DNA of 64,000 nt from LMUY01 sp964244585 (GTDB lineage: Bacteria > Pseudomonadota > Alphaproteobacteria > Acetobacterales > Acetobacteraceae): positions 104,390-168,389 of the forward strand of contig CAXTJM010000007.1 of assembly GCA_964244585.1 (NCBI GenBank). The letters run 5' to 3'. The position numbers and the translations under genes are program-made. The notes beneath the pieces are model-generated. The model was not told where the DNA came from. It saw only the letters and a program-made list of their open reading frames with translations, and ran no database searches. Below, piece by piece: positions 35,162 to 41,968 of this stretch (within the stretch, counting starts at the first letter, position 1; every line of letters starts with the position of its first letter).

Positions 35162-35623
35162 ATGCGGTTGATTGCGGTGGGCCGGCTTCGCGCCGGACCC
35201 GAGGCGGACCTGTTCGACCGCTACAACGCTCGCCTGCGTCCCAGGCTGGAGGTGACCGAGGTGCCCGAAGGGCGCGGCGCCCCCGCCGAGCTGAAACGGC
35301 GGGAGGCCGAGGCGCTGTTGGCCGCCCTGCCGGCTGCCGCCTTCGCGGTTGCGCTGGATGGTGGGGGCGCCGCACCGGACAGCCCCGGGCTGGCAACCCT
35401 GTTGGAGCGCTGGCTTGGATCGTCCCGGGCGGTCTGCTTCCTGGTCGGTGGCGCCGAGGGGCTGTCGGAGGCGGTGCTGGCCCGCGCCGACGCCACGCTT
35501 TCGCTCGGCCCGATGACCTGGCCGCACAAGCTGGTGCGCCCGCTGCTGGCGGAGCAGCTGTTCCGCGCCCGCGCGATCGCCAGCGGGCACCCCTACCATC
35601 GTGCGGGAAGGCCCGAGGCTTAG
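35162..35623 (+). CDS. rlmH: 23S rRNA pseudouridine(1915) N3-methyltransferase RlmH
   Basis: A 153-residue SPOUT methyltransferase acting on the pseudouridine at position 1915 of 23S rRNA. The SAM-binding trefoil knot shows in FLVGGAEGLSEAVL and LSLGPMTWPHKLVRPLLAEQLFRA, and the chain reaches the usual GHPYHR near its end. The N-terminal MRLIAVGRLRAGPE is also standard. Its TAG stop codon marks the start of the second dispersed repeat. Confidence 0.95.
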   Translation: MRLIAVGRLRAGPEADLFDRYNARLRPRLEVTEVPEGRGAPAELKRREAEALLAALPAAAFAVALDGGGAAPDSPGLATLLERWLGSSRAVCFLVGGAEGLSEAVLARADATLSLGPMTWPHKLVRPLLAEQLFRARAIASGHPYHRAGRPEA

Positions 35624-35681
35624 GACGCGTCGGCAAATGAGTGCGTCGGCACGCCGACAAAGCTGCCGTTTCAAACAAAGG
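35619..35681 (+). repeat. Dispersed repeat, copy B
   Basis: This 63-bp block begins at the TAG stop codon of rlmH and matches 13906-13968 (minus strand) at 53 of 63 positions without gaps. Similarity continues for about seven more bases. Just after it, GGAGGG (35683-35688) and CCCTCC (35708-35713) form an inverted repeat, echoing the inverted repeat beside copy A. No gene is seen in the 125 bp between rlmH and gpmI. Confidence 0.75.
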
Positions 35682-35748
35682 CGGAGGGTGCCACACGGGG
35701 AACGCGTCCCTCCCTGGACAGGCCGCGCGTTTCCATGCACGAAACACG

Positions 35749-37272
35749 ATGGCCGATGCCCCGCCCCGCCCCGTCATGCTCATGATCCTCGATGGATGGG
35801 GGTGGCGGGAGGACGTGGCCGAGAATGCAGTGCGGCAGGCCCGCACGCCGAACTTCGACCGTCTGTGGGCGGCCGGGCCACATGCCTTCCTGCGCACGTC
35901 CGGCGAGGATGTCGGGCTGCCCGACGGCCAGATGGGGAACTCCGAAGTGGGGCACCTCAATATCGGCGCCGGGCGCGTGGTGATGCAGGAACTCCCGCGC
36001 ATCGGCCGCGCCATCGCCGATGGGTCGCTGGCAGATACGCCCGCGATCCGCAGCCTCGTCGCCGCGCTGAAGCGGAGCGGCGGCGTCTGCCACCTGCTGG
36101 GACTGGTGTCACCCGGCGGTGTCCACGCCCATCAGGACCATGCGGCGGCGCTGGCGGAGATCGTCACCGCCGCCGGCATTCCCGTCCGGCTCCACGCCTT
36201 CACCGACGGCCGCGACACCGCACCGCGCTCCGCCGCCGGGTTCGTGCCTGCGCTGGAGGCGGCCCTGCCGGCAGGCGCGGCCATCGCCACGGTGTGCGGC
36301 CGCTACTTCGCCCTGGACCGCGACCACCGGTGGGAACGCGTGGGCCGCGCCTTCGCTGCCATCGCGCGGGGTGAAGGCGACCGGTTCGCCACGGCTTCGG
36401 AGGCGATCGCGCAGGCCTATGCGGCGGAGACCTCCGACGAGTTCATCGCGCCCGCGGCGATCGGCGACTACCATGGCATGGAGGGCGGCGACGGCCTGCT
36501 GTCCTTCAACTTCCGTGCGGACCGCATCCGCGAGCTGCTCATGGCGTTGCTCGACCCAGCCTTCACCGGGTTCGACCGGACCGTGCCGTCGCTGGCCGCC
36601 GCTGTGGGGATGACGCGCTACAGCGACGACCTCGCGCCGCTGATGCAGGCGATCTTCCCGCCCAACTCCATGGCCGCGATCCTGGGCGAGGTCGTGAGCG
36701 GCGCGGGCAAACGGCAGCTCCGCATGGCGGAGACCGAGAAGTATCCGCACGTCACCTATTTCCTGAACGGGGGGCGGGAGCAGCCGTTCCCCGGCGAGGA
36801 GCGCATCATGGTGCCATCGCCCAAGGTCGCGACCTACGATTTGCAACCGGAGATGAGCGCGCCCGAACTCACCCGGCGTGCGGTGGCGGCGATCGGAACC
36901 GGGCAGTTCGACCTGGTGGTGCTCAATTTCGCCAACCCGGACATGGTCGGCCACACCGGCAGCCTACCCGCCGCGATCGCCGCGGTGGAGGCGGTGGATG
37001 CCGGGCTAGGGGCGATCGCCGATGCGGTCATGGCGCAAGGCGGGGCATTGCTGGTCACGGCCGATCATGGCAATTGCGAAATGATGCGGGATGCCGGGAC
37101 CGGAGCGCCGCATACCGCCCACACCACCAACGTCGTTCCGGCCCTGCTGGCGGGCCGCCCGGGCGTGACGTTGCAGGATGGCCGGCTGGGCGACCTTGCA
37201 CCGACGCTGCTGGCGCTCATGGGGTTGCCGCGTCCGCCGGAGATGACGGGGCGTTCTCTGCTTAATAAATAA
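35749..37272 (+). CDS. gpmI: 2,3-bisphosphoglycerate-independent phosphoglycerate mutase
   Basis: A 507-residue manganese-dependent enzyme of glycolysis that interconverts 3- and 2-phosphoglycerate. The N-terminus has VMLMILDGWGWRED with the first metal aspartate. The catalytic serine is in GNSEVGHLNIGAGR. VTADHGNCEMM and the GAPHTAHTTN stretch supply further metal ligands. It follows rlmH as in related genomes. The product of this step leads to PEP, the substrate of the window's PEP mutase, though the genes are far apart. Confidence 0.96.
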   Translation: MADAPPRPVMLMILDGWGWREDVAENAVRQARTPNFDRLWAAGPHAFLRTSGEDVGLPDGQMGNSEVGHLNIGAGRVVMQELPRIGRAIADGSLADTPAIRSLVAALKRSGGVCHLLGLVSPGGVHAHQDHAAALAEIVTAAGIPVRLHAFTDGRDTAPRSAAGFVPALEAALPAGAAIATVCGRYFALDRDHRWERVGRAFAAIARGEGDRFATASEAIAQAYAAETSDEFIAPAAIGDYHGMEGGDGLLSFNFRADRIRELLMALLDPAFTGFDRTVPSLAAAVGMTRYSDDLAPLMQAIFPPNSMAAILGEVVSGAGKRQLRMAETEKYPHVTYFLNGGREQPFPGEERIMVPSPKVATYDLQPEMSAPELTRRAVAAIGTGQFDLVVLNFANPDMVGHTGSLPAAIAAVEAVDAGLGAIADAVMAQGGALLVTADHGNCEMMRDAGTGAPHTAHTTNVVPALLAGRPGVTLQDGRLGDLAPTLLALMGLPRPPEMTGRSLLNK

Positions 37273-37379
37273 GCCTAATCTGCACAACCTGATTAAACAA
37301 TAGCCAGACGAACGCCGTATCAGGCATCACATTTGGCAGATGTCGTTTCGCGCTTCGGGCGGCGTTGCTATAAACGGGC

Positions 37380-38579
37380 ATGACCTCCAACCATTCCCTT
37401 CGCATCGTCATCGTCGGCGCCGGTCCTGCGGGCGCACGGTGCGCCGAGCGGCTGGCTGCTGGCGGTGCGGCGGTGACCCTCATCGGCGGCGAAGCCGCCC
37501 ACCCCTATAACCGCGTGGCATTGAGCCAGTACCTGGCAGGGGACTTGGATGCGTCGGCGCTCGTCACCCACCATCCGGACCGTCTGGATGAAGACCGCAT
37601 CGCCTGGCAGCCCGACACGATCGTGACGGCGTTGGATCGCGTTGCCCGTGCTGCCGTGTCGGCCTCCGGGGAGCGCATCCCCTACGACCGGCTGGTCCTC
37701 GCCACCGGGGCACAGCCGGTGCGCCTGAACCTGCCCGGCGCCGACCGCCCGAACGTGTTGATGTACCGCACGCTGGACGATGTGCAGCAAATGATCGGCC
37801 ATGCGGCGTCCGGCGGCGATGCCGTCGTCATCGGCGGCGGGCTGCTGGGTCTTGAGGCCGCGTCCGGCCTGGCCCGCCGTGGCATGCGCGTCACCGTGCT
37901 GCACGGAACCTCCCGATTGATGGATCGACAGCTCGACGCCGGGGCTGCCGCGTTGCTGGAGCGGCGCCTGGCCGGCCAAGGCATCGCCGTGGTGACGGAG
38001 GCCAAGACCGTCGCCATCGAGGCCGAGCACGTGGTGCTGGCAGATGGGCGGCACATCCCTGCGCGCATCGTCGTCATGGCGGTCGGCATCCGGCCCCATG
38101 CCGAACTGGCGCGCTCCGCCGGGCTGCCGGTCAACCGGGGCGTGTTGGTGGACGATGCCATGCGGACGGAAGACTCTGCGATTTGGGCCATTGGCGAATG
38201 CGCGGAACATGACGGGCAATGCGTGGGGCTGGTGGCGCCCTCCTTCTCCCAGGCGGAGGTAGCGGCAGCCAGCATCCTGGGCCAGGACGCCCGCTACGTT
38301 CCCGTCTCCGATGCCACGGCGCTGAAGGTCGCCGGCGCCGGCGTCTGGTCGGCCGGCGAGACCGAAGGCGCGGACCCGATCGTGCTCGATGATGCCGAGG
38401 CCGGGCAATATCGCCGGCTGCTGGTGCGCGACGACAGGCTGGTGGGTGCGATGCTGTACGGTGAGGTCGGCGACGCCCCCTGGTACCTCTCCCTCATCAA
38501 GGAGGGCCGCCGGATCGGTGCCGCGCGCGCCAGCCTTCCCTTTGGACCCGCCTTTCAGCCCGCGGAGTGGGCAGCATGA
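37380..38579 (+). CDS. FAD-dependent NAD(P)H oxidoreductase of nitrate/nitrite assimilation
   Basis: A 399-residue two-dinucleotide-fold flavoprotein. The FAD site is IVIVGAGPAGARCAERL, the NAD(P)H site is AVVIGGGLLGLEAASGLARRG, and the second FAD motif is AIWAIGECAEH. It resembles the N-terminal half of NirB/NasC-type proteins and rubredoxin reductases. It probably feeds electrons to nitrate or nitrite reductase of the same operon. The next gene starts in its stop codon (ATGA). A TATAAA at 37369-37374 is only 6 nt from the ATG, too close for an ordinary leadered promoter. Confidence 0.88.
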   Translation: MTSNHSLRIVIVGAGPAGARCAERLAAGGAAVTLIGGEAAHPYNRVALSQYLAGDLDASALVTHHPDRLDEDRIAWQPDTIVTALDRVARAAVSASGERIPYDRLVLATGAQPVRLNLPGADRPNVLMYRTLDDVQQMIGHAASGGDAVVIGGGLLGLEAASGLARRGMRVTVLHGTSRLMDRQLDAGAAALLERRLAGQGIAVVTEAKTVAIEAEHVVLADGRHIPARIVVMAVGIRPHAELARSAGLPVNRGVLVDDAMRTEDSAIWAIGECAEHDGQCVGLVAPSFSQAEVAAASILGQDARYVPVSDATALKVAGAGVWSAGETEGADPIVLDDAEAGQYRRLLVRDDRLVGAMLYGEVGDAPWYLSLIKEGRRIGAARASLPFGPAFQPAEWAA

Positions 38580-40318
38580 CCGATCAGCCGTTTTCGACAG
38601 AGCAACAGGAATACCTCAAGGGCTTCATGGCGGGCGTGGAGGCCAAGAACGGCCCCTTCGGCGGCGGCGGCGGGGAGGCGGTCGATCCCAACGACCTGCA
38701 ACGCGCGGCGCAGGACCGGACCATCGCGGCCGGCGGCAAGCTGGTGCCGGAGGAGGAGGCCAAGCGGAAGAAGAACCCGCTCGACCGGTTCGGCGAGATC
38801 AGCGCCCTGGCGGCCGAGAACAAGTTCCCCAAGGGCACCGACGTCTTCCTGACCAAGTACACCGGCCTGTTCTTCGTCGCGCCGGCGCAGAACAGCTTCA
38901 TGTGCCGGCTGCGCATGCCCGGCGGCATCCTCAACACGTTGCAATTCCGCGGCATCGCCGCCATCGCGGAGGAGATGGGCGGCGGCTATGCCGACGTGAC
39001 CACCCGCGCTAACCTGCAGATCCGCGAGATCGGCGCCGCCTTCGCGCCGGAAGTGCTGACCCGGCTGGCCGATCTGGGACTCACCTCCCGCGGGTCCGGC
39101 GCGGACAACGTGCGCAACGTCACCGGCAGCCCCACGGCCGGCATCGATCCGCAGGAACTGATCGACACACGGCCGGATGCGCGCCGCATCCACCACCACA
39201 TCCTGAACCATCGCGAGCTGTACGGCCTGCCGCGCAAGTTCAACATCGCCTTCGACGGGTGCGGCGTAGTGCCGGTGCTGGAGGACACCAACGACGTGGC
39301 CTTCACCGCCGTCCCGGTGGCGGCGGGGCACGGGGTGGAGCCCGGCATCTACTACCGCCTGGCATTGGGCGGCATCACCGGGCACAAGGACTTTGCCCGC
39401 GGGACCGGCGTGATCGTGGCGCCGGCCGACACGACGCCAGTGTGCGACGCCATCCTGCGGGTGTTCATCGCCAATGGTGACCGCACCAACCGCGTCAAGG
39501 CGCGGCTGAAATACGTGCTGGATGCCTGGGGCTTCGACAAGTTCCTCGCCGCCGTGGAGGAGGAGATGGGCCATCCCCTCACCCGCGTGCCGGACGAGGC
39601 GCTGCTGCCGACGCCGCCGCAATCCCGCAGCGCCCATGTGGGCGTACACCCGCAGGTGCAGCCGGGCCTGTCCTATGTCGGCGTGGTGGTTCCGGTGGGG
39701 CGCATCACGGTGGAACGCATGCGCGGCCTGGCCGACATTGCCGACCGCTTCGGCTCCGGCACCATCCGGCTGACCGTGTGGCAGAACCTGCTGATCTCCG
39801 ACATCCCGGACGACCGCATGCCGGAGGCGCTGCTGGCGATCGAGGCGCTCGGCCTGGGCCATTCCGCCGGGCCGCTGCGCACCGGGCTGGTGGCCTGCAC
39901 CGGCAATGCGGGCTGCAAGTTCGCGGCCTCCAACACCAAGGGCCATGCGGCCATGCTGGTGGAATGGCTGGAGCAGCGCATCGAGGTGGACGAGCCGATC
40001 AACATCCACCTGACCGGCTGCCACAATTCCTGCGCGCAGCACTATATCGCCGATATCGGTCTGCTCGGCGCCAAGGTGGACCAGGGCGAGGACAGCGTGG
40101 AAGGCTACGACCTGCATGTCGGCGGCGGCGCCGGCCCGAACCAGGCGATCGGCCGCCTGATCCGCCCGGCCGTCGTTGCGGAGGAGATCCCGCCCCTCGT
40201 GCTGAACCTGTTGGCTGCCTGGAAGGCGGAGCGTGCGTCCGGCCAGGGCTTCCAGGCCTGGTCCGCTGCCAAGAGCGACGAGGCGCTGGACGGCATCATG
40301 GGACACCCTGCCGCATGA
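38576..40318 (+). CDS. nirA: Siroheme/[4Fe-4S] assimilatory nitrite reductase (NirA/CysI-like)
   Basis: A 580-residue hemoprotein of the nitrite/sulfite reductase family, reducing nitrite to ammonia. The coupled siroheme-[4Fe-4S] site has its four cysteines in VACTGNAGCKFAAS and LTGCHNSCAQHYI. Two ferredoxin-like half-domain repeats precede each cluster half. Sulfite reductase cannot be excluded from sequence alone; the partner genes argue for nitrite. The N-terminus has FSTEQQEYLKGFMAGVEA, resembling the start of the following flavoprotein. GGAG precedes the ATG. Confidence 0.9.
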   Translation: MTDQPFSTEQQEYLKGFMAGVEAKNGPFGGGGGEAVDPNDLQRAAQDRTIAAGGKLVPEEEAKRKKNPLDRFGEISALAAENKFPKGTDVFLTKYTGLFFVAPAQNSFMCRLRMPGGILNTLQFRGIAAIAEEMGGGYADVTTRANLQIREIGAAFAPEVLTRLADLGLTSRGSGADNVRNVTGSPTAGIDPQELIDTRPDARRIHHHILNHRELYGLPRKFNIAFDGCGVVPVLEDTNDVAFTAVPVAAGHGVEPGIYYRLALGGITGHKDFARGTGVIVAPADTTPVCDAILRVFIANGDRTNRVKARLKYVLDAWGFDKFLAAVEEEMGHPLTRVPDEALLPTPPQSRSAHVGVHPQVQPGLSYVGVVVPVGRITVERMRGLADIADRFGSGTIRLTVWQNLLISDIPDDRMPEALLAIEALGLGHSAGPLRTGLVACTGNAGCKFAASNTKGHAAMLVEWLEQRIEVDEPINIHLTGCHNSCAQHYIADIGLLGAKVDQGEDSVEGYDLHVGGGAGPNQAIGRLIRPAVVAEEIPPLVLNLLAAWKAERASGQGFQAWSAAKSDEALDGIMGHPAA

Positions 40319-41880
40319 ACGCGATGAACCAGGCCGTGACGCCGGTAATTCCCGAAAGCGCCCCGTTTTCGCCGCCGCAGCGTGCCTGGCTCAACGGCTT
40401 CCTGGCCGGGCTGTATGGCGGCACCACCGGCGGCGGCGCCGGCATGTCGGTCGAAAGCTCGGTCGCCGTGGAGGAGGATTTCCCCTGGCATGATCCGGCG
40501 CTGGAAATGGACGAGCGCCTCGCCATGGCCGCGGAGCGTCCGTTCGAGCGCAAGCTGATGGCGGCGATGGCGCAGCTCGATTGCGGGCAATGCGGCTATC
40601 TGTGCCAGACCTATGCCGAGGCGCTGGCGACGGGCAAGGAAACCTCCCCCTCGCTCTGCGTGCCAGGCGCAAAGCCCACCAGCAAGAAGGTCAAGGAATT
40701 GCTGGCGGACCGGCCAGCCGACGCGGTGGCGCTCGCCCCGCCAGCCGCCGAGACCCCGGCGCCGACAGTGGCGCAGGGCATGCCGGTCCGGGTGCTGGAT
40801 GCCATCCGCTTGACCGGCGAAAGCTCCGCCAAGGACGTGCGCCACGTCGTGATCGACCTGTCGCCCTCCGGCATGACCTACGAGCCCGGCGATTCGATCG
40901 GCATCTGCGCCCCCAACGACCCGGACCTGGTGCAGGCCTGCCTGCACATGCTGGGTGCGGCCGGAGACGAGCTGCTGCCCTGCCCCGACGGCACGATGCG
41001 GGCGGCGCGCGACGCGTTCGCCTGGCAGGTGGACATCGCCCGGCCGCTGGACCGCACGGTGGACCTGCTCGCGATGTCCGCCTCCGACCCGAGAGAGGCG
41101 GCGGACCTGCGGCGCCTGGCGGACGGCGACGATGGCGCCGAGCCGGCGGATGCCGACCTGCTGGACTTGCTGGAGGCGTTTCCCTCCGCCAGGCCGCGTT
41201 TGTTCGACCTGGTGAAGTCGCTGCCCTCACTGAAGCCACGGCTGTACTCCATCGCCTCCTCCATCCAGGCGGAGCCCGGCCAGGTGCATCTCTGCGTCGG
41301 CGTGGTGAAGGCCGTGCGGCGCGGCCGGGTGCGGCACGGCATCGCCTCCGCCTTCCTGGCGCATCGGGCCGCCGTCCATGGGCAGATCCTGGCCAACATC
41401 CAGGTCAGCCATTTCCGCCTCCCATCGGATCCGGCCACGCCGGTGATCATGGTGGGGCCGGGTACCGGGATCGCACCGTTCCGCGCCTTCCTGCAGGAGC
41501 GGGCGGCGCGCCAGCATCGCGGCAAGACCTGGCTGTTCTTCGGCGACCAGCACGAGGCGACGGACTTCCTGTTCGCGGACCAGTTGAAGGGCTGGCTGGT
41601 GGACGGCACCCTGTCCCGGTTGGACACGGCTTGGTCACGTGACCAGGCCGCCAAGGTCTACGTGCAGGACCGCATGCGGGAAGGCGCCGCCGATTTGTGG
41701 AACTGGTTGCAGGACGGCGCGCATTTCTACGTCTGCGGCGATGCCATGCGCATGGCAAAGGACGTCGACACCGCCCTGCGCGACATCGCCCGCAGCCAAG
41801 GCGGGCTGGACGAGGGTCAGGCGAAGGACTGGATCGTCGCCCTGGCACGGCAGGGGCGGTATCTGCGGGACGTGTACTAG
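40315..41880 (+). CDS. Fe-S/FAD/NAD(P)H reductase, CysJ-like but without the flavodoxin domain
   Basis: A 521-residue protein. Residues 18-35 hold FSPPQRAWLNGFLAGLYG, like the interaction segment at the N-terminus of CysJ. Residues 90-115 hold four cysteines (C90, C93, C97, C115) in a CGQCGYLC-type Fe-S motif. From about 150 on it is a CPR/sulfite-reductase-like FAD domain (RLYSIASS) and NAD(P)H domain (VGPGTGIAPFRAFLQER, and FYVCGDAMRMAKDV). The FMN-binding flavodoxin domain of CysJ is absent, and the Fe-S motif sits in its place. It probably passes NADPH electrons to the nitrite reductase, whose stop codon it overlaps. Confidence 0.85.
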   Translation: MNAMNQAVTPVIPESAPFSPPQRAWLNGFLAGLYGGTTGGGAGMSVESSVAVEEDFPWHDPALEMDERLAMAAERPFERKLMAAMAQLDCGQCGYLCQTYAEALATGKETSPSLCVPGAKPTSKKVKELLADRPADAVALAPPAAETPAPTVAQGMPVRVLDAIRLTGESSAKDVRHVVIDLSPSGMTYEPGDSIGICAPNDPDLVQACLHMLGAAGDELLPCPDGTMRAARDAFAWQVDIARPLDRTVDLLAMSASDPREAADLRRLADGDDGAEPADADLLDLLEAFPSARPRLFDLVKSLPSLKPRLYSIASSIQAEPGQVHLCVGVVKAVRRGRVRHGIASAFLAHRAAVHGQILANIQVSHFRLPSDPATPVIMVGPGTGIAPFRAFLQERAARQHRGKTWLFFGDQHEATDFLFADQLKGWLVDGTLSRLDTAWSRDQAAKVYVQDRMREGAADLWNWLQDGAHFYVCGDAMRMAKDVDTALRDIARSQGGLDEGQAKDWIVALARQGRYLRDVY

Positions 41881-41900
41881 CCGTGGGCGCGCCCGGCACA

Positions 41901-41968
41901 CGGCCCTCTCCCCGGGGAAGGGGGCTTTCTGCTCCATCGCCCTCCGGGAGACGGGCGGGGTGAGGGCG
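41901..41968. repeat. REP-like pair of GC-rich palindromes
   Basis: An imperfect hairpin at 41903-41925 (CCCTCTCCCCGGGG core) is followed by a second palindrome with perfect arms at 41938-41944 and 41962-41968 (CGCCCTC/GAGGGCG). This CCCTCACCC/CCCTCTCCC style is common in extragenic palindromes of proteobacteria. It fills the gap between the flavoprotein and nitrate reductase genes and covers the proposed nasA start. Confidence 0.6.

Noticed and set aside
37330..37350. Sigma-54 site upstream of the nitrate assimilation operon (TGGCAG near 37334)
   Set aside because: The GG and GC elements are not at the required spacing.
37369..37374. TATAAA as the -10 of the nitrate assimilation promoter
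   Set aside because: It is only 6 nt from the start codon and has no matching -35; a leaderless transcript cannot be shown from sequence.
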